Below are positions 6,835-15,097 of a DNA stretch of 64,000 nucleotides, in pieces. The notes below the pieces were generated by a model. It was not told the DNA's origin. It ran no database searches and saw nothing but the letters and a program-made list of their open reading frames with translations. The stretch comes from Maribacter flavus (lineage in GTDB: Bacteria > Bacteroidota > Bacteroidia > Flavobacteriales > Flavobacteriaceae), in assembly GCF_008386635.1 (NCBI RefSeq), contig NZ_VUOE01000001.1:1736001-1800000 (forward strand), given 5' to 3'. How positions within the stretch are numbered: position 1 is the first letter of the stretch; the number at the start of each line of letters is the position of its first letter. The position numbers and the translations under genes are program-made.

Positions 6835-7314
6835 CTATTCCAGGTAGAAAAGCTGTGTGTAGTAGTATTCACCTTGGGCATTCCTTTTAACACTGACCGC
6901 CGTATGGCTAAATTCGCCCTCCATAGTTTTTTTATGGCTGCTACTTTGATACCATCCCTCAAAGGCTTCCATGGCCGTATCATATTCCTTGGCCACATTT
7001 TCGGCGACCATCTTTACAGTTATTTCAGAATTAATACTGGATGCCCTGGCGCTAAAATTGTCATGGCTTAAACTACCTTTTGAGATCATATAGTCCGTAT
7101 GCTTGTTTGCATACTTGTAGGCGATTTCGCTGAACTCGAGTTGGTTAAGGCCCAACGAGGCCCTATGTTCGTTGACAACGGCTAGAACCTCCTGTTCCAG
7201 GATTACGTTGTTTTCAGCTTCCTCAATGATGGTGTCGTCCTGTAATGGCTCCGCCGTACACGAAAAAAGCAAAACAAACAACACTGGGATAGCTAATAGC
7301 GATCTCATTTTCAT
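6835..7314 (-). CDS. CAP-domain (SCP-like) lipoprotein 2
   Basis: 159 residues from the ATG at 7314 (the frame is open to a TTG at 7332; ATG 7308 is also possible). Lipobox LLFSC at Cys19, the same position as in the neighbour. The CAP domain starts near residue 45 (VNEHRASLGLNQLEF) and contains KHTDYMISKG, SHDNFSARA, ENVAKEYDTAMEAF and SSSHKKTMEG. It is clearly paralogous to 6137-6631, sharing the ENVAK-YDT-MEAFE block. Two inverted repeats lie upstream (7386-7406 and 7460-7498) and may be operators. Substrate unknown. Confidence 0.87.
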   Translation of the reverse strand: MKMRSLLAIPVLFVLLFSCTAEPLQDDTIIEEAENNVILEQEVLAVVNEHRASLGLNQLEFSEIAYKYANKHTDYMISKGSLSHDNFSARASSINSEITVKMVAENVAKEYDTAMEAFEGWYQSSSHKKTMEGEFSHTAVSVKRNAQGEYYYTQLFYLE

Positions 7315-7385
7315 ATAGTGTTCTCTTTGCAAGCAGGCCGTTCAGGATAGCTTTGTAGGAAAGTAAGATAGGGGTTCTGTTCTCG

Positions 7386-7406
7386 TGTTGATTGGGGAAA
7401 TCAACA
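7386..7406. promoter_or_regulatory. Perfect 8-bp inverted repeat upstream of CAP gene 2
   Basis: TGTTGATT (7386-7393), spacer GGGGA, AATCAACA (7399-7406), 72 bp upstream of the CAP start codon. Could be an operator or a leader hairpin; there is no T run, so it is not a terminator. Confidence 0.4.
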
Positions 7407-7459
7407 ATGTAATATTAATTAAAATAGATTTCGGTCATGTTAAAATCTATCTGTTTTTC

Positions 7460-7520
7460 GACCAAATGCCTAGAATTTGGGAGAAAATGTATTTGGTCGG
7501 GAGTATGTTGTTTTTGGTCG
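7460..7520. repeat. Inverted plus direct GACCAAAT repeats
   Basis: GACCAAAT (7460-7467) is mirrored by ATTTGGTC (7491-7498), and TTTTGGTCG appears once more at 7512-7520. The region lies between the cvpA stop (7532) and CAP gene 2. Possibly an operator or a 3' hairpin of the cvpA transcript. Confidence 0.35.
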
Positions 7521-7531
7521 ATAAAGGGGAG

Positions 7532-8026
7532 TTATTCAGTCATGTTACTTTGCAGTACATTATCAAAAAGGAAGGTACCAATCTCTATTAAAGGGACGTA
7601 CAGAACGGAATTGGTCTTCATTTCTTGGCTAGGCAATTCAAAATTGCCGTTAAGTCGCTCTATGAAAACCAGAAGCGCTCCTAAGATTACGGCTACTTTT
7701 AGTATACCAAAAAGGGCTCCTGCCAGTTTATTCAAGATGCCCAACATGGCTATATCGACGATTTTAGTCAGAATTTTTCCTAGCACATGCACGACCAGCA
7801 CGATGATGATAAAGGTGATGATCAAGGATGCGATATTGATGAACTTTTCATCCCAGTCCATCCTTTGGGATAAATAATCACCTGCGATATACGAAAAATG
7901 GATAGCTCCATAAATACCGGCAATAAGGGCCAGAATAGCGGCAATCTCTAATAAAAGTCCATTGCTGAGACCTTTCCAAAGACCCCATAAAAGCAATAGA
8001 CCCAATACAATGTCCAAAAAATTCAT
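7532..8026 (-). CDS. CvpA-family membrane protein
   Basis: 164 residues, four hydrophobic helices. It starts MNFLDIVLGLLLLWGLWKGL, and the rest (LEIAAILALIAGIYGA, ITFIIIVLVVHVLGK, LNKLAGALFGILKVAVILG) matches the CvpA fold. CvpA homologues support envelope stability and were named from colicin V production in E. coli; the molecular role is unsettled. Divergent from the conserved hypothetical gene at 8109, with the intergenic region of 82 bp holding both promoters. Confidence 0.9.
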   Translation of the reverse strand: MNFLDIVLGLLLLWGLWKGLSNGLLLEIAAILALIAGIYGAIHFSYIAGDYLSQRMDWDEKFINIASLIITFIIIVLVVHVLGKILTKIVDIAMLGILNKLAGALFGILKVAVILGALLVFIERLNGNFELPSQEMKTNSVLYVPLIEIGTFLFDNVLQSNMTE

Positions 8027-8108
8027 TTCAGCAATTTGAACAAATATAAAACTTTAGATTAGTACCTTTATGACTTTGATTTACAAGAGGAATCTTATAA
8101 AAAATAAT

Positions 8109-8465
8109 ATGGCCAGGGACACTTTGTTGAAGGAACGATGGGAACTATTGGTACAGAAATTGTCCAATAGATTTTCTGATGGAGACCCATTGGAACTGGA
8201 TGCCATCATTTACCTTGTAGGTGTACAGGAGCTGGGGCAATATCACAGAAAGTATAAGAAGGATGATAAACTAGATTTGATGCATATCGCCATCTGCAGG
8301 TTATTGGAGCCCTATGGATATTACGAATTTGATTTTTTTGATGACGACGGATGGCCCCATTACAAGATCAAGGAGAGTCTTCCTCCCTTAAAAGCCGGGG
8401 AACAGGCCGTTTTGATGAAGGAAGCTATTGTCGATTATTTTTTGGAGAAGGAATTTATCCACTAA
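8109..8465 (+). CDS. Conserved flavobacterial protein of unknown function
   Basis: 118 residues from the ATG at 8109; the frame is open to 8070 but the start MARDTLLKERW gives a compact soluble protein. No signal peptide or membrane span. It is acidic in the middle (EFDFFDDDGWPHYKIKE) and has a long helical C-terminus (LKAGEQAVLMKEAIVDYFL). I know of no named domain; similar genes occur near cvpA in other flavobacteria, from memory only. Its stop codon touches the second copy of the conserved leader (8466), so any transcription into the next gene starts inside or right after this gene. Confidence 0.8.
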   Translation: MARDTLLKERWELLVQKLSNRFSDGDPLELDAIIYLVGVQELGQYHRKYKKDDKLDLMHIAICRLLEPYGYYEFDFFDDDGWPHYKIKESLPPLKAGEQAVLMKEAIVDYFLEKEFIH

Positions 8466-8556
8466 ATGAAACCCTCATCGAGGGATTTGTTGTTGTATGT
8501 TAAATACCTGTACAACAGTAAATGGTTAAAATTAATCTTTTAATCCCATTTAAGAC
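8466..8556 (+). promoter_or_regulatory. Conserved 93-nt leader, copy 2
   Basis: First 22 bases are identical to copy 1 at 3063 (through GAGGGATT), and GTTAAATACC with a following TAC is retained at the same offset. It ends TTTAAGACATG; here the ATG is followed by a stop, and the GTG two bases later starts the monooxygenase gene. Hairpin arms are CCCTC and GAGGG. Confidence 0.6.
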
Positions 8557-8558
8557 AT

Positions 8559-8870
8559 GTGAAAAAACCCAGCTATTACGCCGTTATCTTTACTTCCATC
8601 CGCACTGAAGGGGATCATGGTTATTCTGAAATGGCAAAAACCATGGAAGACCTGGCCAAGACCCAACCCGGATATTTGGGCATAGAGAGTGCTAGGGAGG
8701 AAATTGGCATAACCGTTAGCTACTGGGAAAGTCTGGAAGCCATTGCCAATTGGAGAAAAAATTCTGAACACGTACTTGCTCAATCCAAAGGAATAAAAGA
8801 CTGGTACCAAAACTACACGGTTCGAATTTGTAAGGTGGAACGCGAATATTCCTGGGAGAAATCCGTCTAG
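8559..8870 (+). CDS. Antibiotic-biosynthesis-monooxygenase (ABM) domain protein
   Basis: 103 residues starting at GTG 8559; the ATG at 8557 is out of frame and meets a stop at once. The protein is a single ABM/dimeric ferredoxin-like fold: YYAVIFTSIRTEGDHGYSEM, QPGYLGIESAREE, ITVSYWESLEAIANW, HVLAQSKG. This resembles the YqjZ/HmoB-like group, in which small homodimers degrade haem or modify quinones, but the substrate cannot be inferred. It is preceded by leader copy 2, so it may share a regulator with 3157-3282 and 26574-27314. glpK follows after 100 bp with its own promoter. Confidence 0.88.
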   Translation: MKKPSYYAVIFTSIRTEGDHGYSEMAKTMEDLAKTQPGYLGIESAREEIGITVSYWESLEAIANWRKNSEHVLAQSKGIKDWYQNYTVRICKVEREYSWEKSV

Positions 8871-8897
8871 TGAAAGAAACCGCTTTTTTACCTTCCT

Positions 8898-8927
8898 TTG
8901 AAAACTGGCCAAATCCTAGTATCTTTC
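8898..8927 (+). promoter_or_regulatory. Predicted Bacteroidota promoter of glpK
   Basis: TTG at 8898-8900, 19-bp spacer, TATCTTTC at 8920-8927, a 7 of 8 match to the -7 consensus TAnnTTTG. The block TAGTATCTTT (8917-8926) recurs before glpD at 10512-10521. Confidence 0.5.
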
Positions 8928-8970
8928 TCCAAACATGCCGAAGAGGCCATAATTAAATTCAATTGATTTT

Positions 8971-10455
8971 ATGGGAGCTTATATAATATCGTTAGATCAG
9001 GGAACGACGAGTTCTCGTGCGTTGTTGGTAGATGAGCAAGGGAGGATCCAGGGGATGGTTCAGAAAGAGTTCAAACAGATTTTTCCTAAATCGGGCTGGG
9101 TGGAGCACGATGCCATTGAAATTCTGGAAACCCAGTTGGGCGTTTTAAAGGAGCTGATTTCCAATAATAAGGTCGATTTGGGCGATGTGAAGGCCATCGG
9201 TATAACCAACCAACGTGAAACTGCCGTGGTATGGGACAAAAATACGGGCAAACCCGTTTACAACGCCATAGTTTGGCAGGACAAAAGAACGGCGGGTATT
9301 TGCGAACATCTAAAAAAAGAAGGACTTACCGAACATGTAAGAAAAACTACGGGCTTGGTCATAGATTCTTATTTTTCGGGCACTAAGGTCAAATGGATTT
9401 TGGACAATGTGGAAGGTGCCAAAAAGAAAGCGGAAAATGGTGATTTGTTGTTCGGCACAATCGACTCCTGGCTGGTCTGGAATATGACCACGACCAAAAA
9501 CCATTTCACGGACTATACCAACGCATCAAGAACCCTCTTGTATGATATTGTAAATCTACAATGGGACGATCGGCTATTAAGTGCCATGAATATTCCAAAA
9601 AGCATGTTGCCTGAAGTAAAACCCTCGGCATTCCATTTTGGGGATTTTGAAATCGACGGAGTTAAAATCCCCATAGCGGGGATTGCCGGGGACCAACAGG
9701 CAGCCTTGTTCGGACAGGGATGTTTTAAAAAGGGAACCGCAAAAAACACCTATGGGACTGGCTGTTTTATGCTGATGAACACTGGCGAGGAACCCCAATT
9801 TTCCAAAAATGGATTGTTGACCACCATTGCCTATGGTTTGGACGGTAAGGTGAACTACGCGTTGGAGGGGAGTATTTTCATTGCAGGGGCTGCCATACAA
9901 TGGCTGCGTGACGGTTTGGAATTGATATCCGATGCCAAGGAAACCGAGGCACTTGCCAAATCTGTTGAAGGGGAAAGTTCGGTGTACGTGGTACCGGCCT
10001 TTGCCGGCCTTGGAGCACCTCATTGGGACATGTATGCCCGTGGTGCGATTTTCGGACTTACGAGGGATACGGGCAAGGCCCACTTGGCCAAAGCGACCTT
10101 GGAGTCACTTGCCTATCAGACAAAGGATATTTTAAAGGCCATGGAGGACGACTCAGATCTACAGTTGAAGAACTTACGGGTGGATGGTGGTGCCTGCGCC
10201 AACAACTATCTGATGCAGTTTCAGGCCGATATTTTGGATACCGAGGTACATCGCCCCGAAGTGATAGAGTCCACTGCTATGGGTGCCGCCTTTCTTGCGG
10301 GCATTCAGGTGGGACTTTGGTCCCAGTCCGATATCGATGAGAGTAGGCCCATGAACAGAATCTTCAAACCTCAATTTGATCGGGCAAAAAGAAGACGATT
10401 ATATGCCCAATGGAAAAAGGCCGTGGATCGATCCAAGGCTTGGGAAGAGGAATAG
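8971..10455 (+). CDS. glpK: Glycerol kinase
   Basis: 494 residues, the usual FGGY-kinase length. It phosphorylates glycerol to sn-glycerol 3-phosphate with ATP in the cytoplasm. The N-terminal phosphate-binding loop [10 protein letters not shown] is at residues 8-17, followed by [12 protein letters not shown] and VWQDKRT, which are glycerol-kinase specific, then [13 protein letters not shown] near residue 235 and [14 protein letters not shown]. The C-terminal nucleotide site ([18 protein letters not shown]) is complete. It forms a catabolic pair with glpD downstream; no glycerol facilitator gene lies between or next to them, so glycerol entry must be encoded elsewhere or be passive. Confidence 0.97.
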   Translation: MGAYIISLDQGTTSSRALLVDEQGRIQGMVQKEFKQIFPKSGWVEHDAIEILETQLGVLKELISNNKVDLGDVKAIGITNQRETAVVWDKNTGKPVYNAIVWQDKRTAGICEHLKKEGLTEHVRKTTGLVIDSYFSGTKVKWILDNVEGAKKKAENGDLLFGTIDSWLVWNMTTTKNHFTDYTNASRTLLYDIVNLQWDDRLLSAMNIPKSMLPEVKPSAFHFGDFEIDGVKIPIAGIAGDQQAALFGQGCFKKGTAKNTYGTGCFMLMNTGEEPQFSKNGLLTTIAYGLDGKVNYALEGSIFIAGAAIQWLRDGLELISDAKETEALAKSVEGESSVYVVPAFAGLGAPHWDMYARGAIFGLTRDTGKAHLAKATLESLAYQTKDILKAMEDDSDLQLKNLRVDGGACANNYLMQFQADILDTEVHRPEVIESTAMGAAFLAGIQVGLWSQSDIDESRPMNRIFKPQFDRAKRRRLYAQWKKAVDRSKAWEEE

Positions 10456-10483
10456 GCCTGTTAATTTATCATTAAATTAAGAA

Positions 10484-10510
10484 GTAAGGCCGTACATACG
10501 GGTGCCTTAC
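10484..10510. promoter_or_regulatory. 7-bp inverted repeat between glpK and glpD
   Basis: GTAAGGC (10484-10490) and GCCTTAC (10504-10510) with a 13-nt loop, just before TAGTATCTTT (10512-10521) and 28 bp ahead of the glpD start. No T run, so a stabilising or processing hairpin, or an operator, rather than a terminator. Confidence 0.4.
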
Positions 10511-10538
10511 ATAGTATCTTTAAGGAAGAAAGAAAGTT

Positions 10539-12206
10539 ATGCAGCATATACAGTTTTCCAATTTAAACCGTGAGAAATATATTGAACGGTTAAAAACGGA
10601 ATCTTTTGATTTGGTAATTATCGGAGGAGGGATTACCGGGGCCGGTATAGCCTTGGATGCCGCCTCCAGGGGTTTGAAGGTGGCCCTGTTGGAGAAAAAC
10701 GATTTCGCATCAGGGACCAGTAGCAAATCCACCAAATTGATACACGGGGGCTTACGCTATTTAAAACAGTTCGATTTTTGGCTGGTCAAGGAAGTGGGAT
10801 CTGAACGTGCCATCGTCCATAAATTGGCACCCCATTTGGTATTACCGGAAAAGATGCTTTTGCCCTTGATCGAGAATGGCTCTTATGGTAAGTGGTTGAC
10901 GTCCATAGGACTAAAGGTCTACGATATTTTGGCCCAGGTGACCGGGGACGACAAACGGCAAATGTTGGAGAAAAAGGAGGCCCTAAAATTGGAGCCCCTT
11001 TTGCCTAAAAAGATATTGAATGGGGCTGGTTATTATGCCGAATATAGAACGGACGATGCCAGGCTCACCATCGAAAATATCAAGACCAGCCTTATGTTCG
11101 GGGCACAGGCACTTAACTACGCTTCGGTGACCGATTTTTTGTATAAAAATGAAAAGGTTGCCGGTGTAAAAGTACGGGATGAGATAAGCGCGACCGACTT
11201 CGAAATCAAGTCCAAATACGTAATCAGCGCTGCGGGCCCATGGGTAGACGACCTCAGGGTGCTCAACAATTCCAAAAAAGGAAAGCAATTGCATCTGACC
11301 AAAGGGGTCCATTTGGTATTTCCCTACGAGAAATTGCCCGTGAAGCAATCCGTTTATTTTGATATCCCCGATGGCCGAATGATGTTTGCTATCCCCCGAG
11401 GTAAAATTACGTATGTAGGTACTACGGATACCAATTATAACGACAACAAGGACAAAGTGCGTACGGATATTGCTGATGCCATCTACCTTATTTCGGCAGT
11501 GAACAATATGTTCCCGGACATTAATTTGGAACTGGATGATATCGTGTCCTCTTGGGCCGGACTCCGTCCTTTGATCCACGAGGAAGGGAAATCGGCCTCC
11601 GAACTCTCCAGGAAGGATGAAATATTTGTATCCGATACCGGACTTATTAGTATTGCAGGCGGAAAACTCACGGGCTACCGTAAAATGGCGGAACGTGTCG
11701 TTGACAGGGTTGTGGAGAAATTAAAATCCGAGGATGATACCGAGATTATAAAATGTTACACGGATAAGATTTCGCTCTGCGGAAACGACAACTTTAAGAA
11801 ATACAAACATGTAAAAAAGTATATCGATTCGGTCTATGAACGTATCAAGCCCAATGGTTTTTCAAAACACGATGCCTGGTTTTTGGTAACGAATTATGGG
11901 GAGCAAACGGAATCCATTTTGGAACGGTATGAAAAACGCACGGAAAAGGACAACCCCACCAAGCTTGTTTTGGCCGAGTTGGAGTTTGGCATCCATAACG
12001 AAATGGTATTGAACCCTATGGATTTCTTCATTAGACGTACGGGAAGGCTCTATTTTGACATAGAGAGTATCACCCAATATATGGACCCGGTTCTTAAGGA
12101 ATTCAAAAGGATTTTCAAAACGGAAGATGTCCAATTAAATACCTGGAGGGAAATCTTGGAAAGCGAGATTAAGGAGCATTCAGATTTTTCTTTGAATAGA
12201 ACCTAA
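10539..12206 (+). CDS. glpD: Aerobic glycerol-3-phosphate dehydrogenase (FAD)
   Basis: 555 residues. Membrane-associated flavoenzyme that oxidises glycerol 3-phosphate to dihydroxyacetone phosphate and passes electrons to quinone. FAD-binding Rossmann loop GGGITGAG is at residues 29-36, then SSKSTKLIHGGLRYL, AAGPWVDDLR, the TYVGTTDTNY segment and SIAGGKLTGYRKMAER. The C-terminal DAO_C domain is present in full. It follows glpK by 83 bp and probably shares its transcript. Its stop overlaps the stop of gpsA on the other strand by 4 bases, so the catabolic and the biosynthetic glycerol-3-phosphate dehydrogenases are tail to tail. Confidence 0.96.
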   Translation: MQHIQFSNLNREKYIERLKTESFDLVIIGGGITGAGIALDAASRGLKVALLEKNDFASGTSSKSTKLIHGGLRYLKQFDFWLVKEVGSERAIVHKLAPHLVLPEKMLLPLIENGSYGKWLTSIGLKVYDILAQVTGDDKRQMLEKKEALKLEPLLPKKILNGAGYYAEYRTDDARLTIENIKTSLMFGAQALNYASVTDFLYKNEKVAGVKVRDEISATDFEIKSKYVISAAGPWVDDLRVLNNSKKGKQLHLTKGVHLVFPYEKLPVKQSVYFDIPDGRMMFAIPRGKITYVGTTDTNYNDNKDKVRTDIADAIYLISAVNNMFPDINLELDDIVSSWAGLRPLIHEEGKSASELSRKDEIFVSDTGLISIAGGKLTGYRKMAERVVDRVVEKLKSEDDTEIIKCYTDKISLCGNDNFKKYKHVKKYIDSVYERIKPNGFSKHDAWFLVTNYGEQTESILERYEKRTEKDNPTKLVLAELEFGIHNEMVLNPMDFFIRRTGRLYFDIESITQYMDPVLKEFKRIFKTEDVQLNTWREILESEIKEHSDFSLNRT

Positions 12207-13204
12207 TCCAACTTATCAGTCAAGGCGGCAAAAACCTTTTTGGCATTTTTATTTTCGTAGAGAACCTCGTAAACTGCGTCTATAATTGGAGTCTTTACCT
12301 TTTTCTTAAAATCGTTCTTGATTTGGTAGGCACTTTTGGTGGCGTAATACCCTTCGGCTACCATACTCATTTCCATTTGGGCGCTCTTTACGGTATAGCC
12401 TTTCCCGATCATGTTCCCAAACATTCGGTTTCTACTAAATGTGGAATATCCAGTAACTAAGAGGTCTCCCAAATAGGCAGATTGGTTTATGTTTCGGTCA
12501 ATTTTATGGATGCGTTTGGTATACCGTTTCATTTCCCGGATGGCATTGCTCATCAATACACTTTGAAAGTTGTCACCATAACCTAAACCGTGGGCAATAC
12601 CCGCTGCTATGGCATAAATGTTTTTGAGCATGGCGGCGTATTCCGTACCAATAATATCCTTGGTTATTTTAGTTTTTATGAAGTTGCTGGACAGGTTTTT
12701 GGCCACCATTTTGGCCTTTTTGGCATCGGCACAGGCAATGGTCAAATACGAAAGTCGTTCCATGGCCACCTCCTCGGCATGGCAGGGTCCCGTAATCACC
12801 CCAATATTTTCAAAGGGGATGTCATGGAAGTCATGAAAGTGTTCCCCAACGATTTTACCGGTTTCCGGAACAATACCTTTTATGGCGGAAAAAATGATTT
12901 TGTCCACTAAGGGCTTGCTAATTTTCTCCAATTCCTGCATCAAAAATGCGGAAGGAATGGCAAAAATGAGCACATCGGCATAGCTAACAATTTCATTGAT
13001 GTCATCGGTCAAAAACAACTGTTCCGTCTTAAACTCAACGGAAGTAAGATAGTTGGGATTGTGTTTCTGGATTTTTAGGTAGCCAATGGCATCGGAGTTC
13101 CGCATATACCAGCCCACCATTTCCTGATTCGCGGTCAGCATCTTTACGATGGCCGTTGCCCAACTACCCCCGCCCAATACCGCAAATTTTACATCTTTCT
13201 TCAT
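12203..13204 (-). CDS. gpsA: NAD(P)H-dependent glycerol-3-phosphate dehydrogenase
   Basis: 333 residues. Reduces dihydroxyacetone phosphate to glycerol 3-phosphate for phospholipid synthesis. N-terminal Rossmann loop LGGGSWATAI at residues 10-19, then IFAIPSAF, FSAIKGI, GPCHAEEVA and the C-terminal catalytic stretch with KNIYAIAAGIAHGLGYG (active-site Lys) and LGDLLVTGYS, all as in GpsA. Convergent with glpD and without a terminator between them. About 120 bp separates its start from the next plus-strand gene. Confidence 0.96.
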   Translation of the reverse strand: MKKDVKFAVLGGGSWATAIVKMLTANQEMVGWYMRNSDAIGYLKIQKHNPNYLTSVEFKTEQLFLTDDINEIVSYADVLIFAIPSAFLMQELEKISKPLVDKIIFSAIKGIVPETGKIVGEHFHDFHDIPFENIGVITGPCHAEEVAMERLSYLTIACADAKKAKMVAKNLSSNFIKTKITKDIIGTEYAAMLKNIYAIAAGIAHGLGYGDNFQSVLMSNAIREMKRYTKRIHKIDRNINQSAYLGDLLVTGYSTFSRNRMFGNMIGKGYTVKSAQMEMSMVAEGYYATKSAYQIKNDFKKKVKTPIIDAVYEVLYENKNAKKVFAALTDKLD

Positions 13205-13326
13205 ACCCTGAATTTAACGTCGCTAATTTACCAAATTATAAATAGGCTTTTGACCCTGTATATCAAAGGGTTTGTCAATTTGGCACGGTGCTTGTTTTCT
13301 TAAAGGTATTATTAAAAAGCAAGCTT

Positions 13327-14241
13327 ATGAGAACGATAAAACTACTTTTTGGATATACATTTATGGCCACCCTGTTGGTTTCCTGTTATGCGGATGTCAT
13401 TGTAGAGGATGCCTATATTGAAGAATCGGCCTTTAATACGGATCAGGTTTTACAGGCCTATGATCTTTGGTACGTGGATATCAATCAAACGCGAGGGAAC
13501 GGGGAAGTGCCTTTTCTTCAGCGTGCCTTTACCGTAAGTTTTGACCGCGGTACCTTTTACGCCAACAACAATATCGTTGGGATTGGAAAGACCGGAAACG
13601 GATTTGGAATCGATGTCGGTTTTTACGACACCTATAGGGGCGTGGTTGAAATAGACCATGATGTAGACGGACTTTGGCTGATGGAGGTGTATGCCGTAAA
13701 CAGTAGTACCTTAGAGTTTTATAGCCCAGTAACGGATACATCTTACATACTTAGAGGTTATCAAATTCGTAATTTTGATTATGACCAGTTATTTTATGAC
13801 AACATCGATTACTTAATACAGGAATACGATGCTTGGGAAAAATCCTATACCAGTTTGGAAGGTGAACTGAACGATTTTGATGATGAGAACTTTCTTCAAT
13901 TTCTACCTAATTTGTTTCGTTCATCGGTCGATGCACCGGGAACGGCCTTGGGCAGTCTGCAATGGGATTATGAAGGGAATTATCAGGTATATGACGTTGC
14001 CAACGATACTTCCCTAAAGACCCTGACTCTGGATTATGATTTTTTCGGTAATGATTATTTTGAGCTTTATGTAATAAATGATGGCACCATAGAATTATAC
14101 CATCCAGATAGCGGAACCATTTATGAATTTAAGGGCAGGGGCTATCAGCAGTATTTAAAGACGGGTAAAGGTGCCGTCGCCAAGAAAAGAACAAAGACCT
14201 CCAATCCTACCATGGATGTGGTGAGGAAGCGAACAAAATAG
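13327..14241 (+). CDS. Conserved flavobacterial lipoprotein, unknown function
   Basis: 304 residues from ATG 13327 (MRTIKLLFGYTF); the open frame to 13288 would bury the signal peptide. Lipobox LLVSC places it in the outer or inner membrane as a lipoprotein. The body is rich in Tyr, Asp and Asn and has two similar beta-rich segments, each ending in a line of the kind LEFYSPVTDTSYILRGYQ (near residue 145) and IELYHPDSGTIYEFKGRGYQ (near residue 265), suggesting an internal duplication. The C-terminus is short and basic (KKRTKTSNPT). I do not recognise a named domain; database entries with similar sequence often carry a nicotinate adenylyltransferase label, which nothing here supports. Confidence 0.8.
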   Translation: MRTIKLLFGYTFMATLLVSCYADVIVEDAYIEESAFNTDQVLQAYDLWYVDINQTRGNGEVPFLQRAFTVSFDRGTFYANNNIVGIGKTGNGFGIDVGFYDTYRGVVEIDHDVDGLWLMEVYAVNSSTLEFYSPVTDTSYILRGYQIRNFDYDQLFYDNIDYLIQEYDAWEKSYTSLEGELNDFDDENFLQFLPNLFRSSVDAPGTALGSLQWDYEGNYQVYDVANDTSLKTLTLDYDFFGNDYFELYVINDGTIELYHPDSGTIYEFKGRGYQQYLKTGKGAVAKKRTKTSNPTMDVVRKRTK

Positions 14242-14430
14242 ATTTAGGTTGGTTAGTTGTTAAATACCATTTCCAATTTAAAAATGAGCCAATTTACTTG
14301 TTTATTTCCCCTATGCCTTCATTCTTTGTGAAAATTGCAAAGAACCCTGGCTATTTGTAATTTCCACGGCTTTGGCACAGAAATAATTAACAGTGCAAAT
14401 TTTGGTTCATTCCTAAACTAGAAATGGTAT

Positions 14431-14468
14431 AAAACCGCCGGAAGGATTCAAATCTCTGGCGGTTTTTT
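14431..14468. terminator. Bidirectional terminator
   Basis: AAAACCGCC (14431-14439) pairs with GGCGGTTTT (14458-14466) around an 18-nt loop. It lies between the convergent lipoprotein and hemerythrin genes. The 190 bp before it (14242-14430) are AT-rich with no ORF that I can support. Confidence 0.85.
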
Positions 14469-14491
14469 CTATACAAACAACAACTAACCTT

Positions 14492-14956
14492 CTATTTTCC
14501 CGGTATGGCTTCGGGCCAAGATTTTCTATATTGGGATACAGTATCCCCATAACTTTTGGCGAGGGACTCCGATTCTTCTGTGGAGTATATGTCCTTTGCT
14601 TTCTTGAAGAAATCCTCTTCTTCATCCTTTAAATGGTGCTCTACCTTATCCGCTAACTTTTGCATGGTGGCCAGCCAATGAGGGGAACTCATATCGGTAT
14701 CGTCCAGTTCTTCAATGAGCTCGTCCATTTCATGGTGTTCTGCCATGCCGTGCCTGGCATCTTCCTGCATCTTATCGGAATCTATCAATGGAGAATAAAA
14801 ATATCGCTCTTCCGCGACTTCATGTACTTCCAATTCCTTCTTCAATTCCTCCCAGATATCCCTTCTTTCCTCAGAATCTCCCGAAGTCTTGAGTATTTTG
14901 GAGCATAATTCCCGTTGGATATCATGGTCGTCCTTGATGGCTTTATAAATGTTCAT
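14492..14956 (-). CDS. Hemerythrin-domain protein
   Basis: 154 residues, a four-helix-bundle hemerythrin HHE cation-binding domain. Putative di-iron ligands are visible in KDDHDIQRE, EVHEVAEERYFYSPL, AEHHEMDELIEEL and KVEHHLKDEEEDFF. The length and acidic C-terminal tail fit the stand-alone bacterial proteins implicated in oxygen, nitric oxide or peroxide sensing and iron handling. Cytoplasmic, no signal peptide. It is a single-gene unit with a shared terminator at 14431-14468. Ligand and role are not determined. Confidence 0.9.
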   Translation of the reverse strand: MNIYKAIKDDHDIQRELCSKILKTSGDSEERRDIWEELKKELEVHEVAEERYFYSPLIDSDKMQEDARHGMAEHHEMDELIEELDDTDMSSPHWLATMQKLADKVEHHLKDEEEDFFKKAKDIYSTEESESLAKSYGDTVSQYRKSWPEAIPGK

Positions 14957-15097
14957 TTCTAAATCTTTTTGGGGACTCCAACGTTGTTCACAAGTAAAAA
15001 GAGGAAAAAATTGGTGTCCGGATTAATATAGAGACAAGGTAAATTAAATTTATCCTTATGCTTACCTCCATAAAAGCAAAGATTAATTCTATTGCGT

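Noticed and set aside
8466-8543. Leader copy 2 read as a 25-residue peptide (starting MKPSSRDLLLY)
   Set aside because: The same frame stops after 7 codons in copy 1 and after 4 in copy 3, so coding is not conserved.
9577-11579. Minus-strand frames inside glpK and glpD (about 168 and 198 codons)
   Set aside because: Antisense shadows in GC-richer coding DNA, no family motifs.
14255-14285. GTTAAATACC block like that of the 93-nt leader
   Set aside because: No CCCTC/GAGGG hairpin ahead and no start codon at the expected distance.
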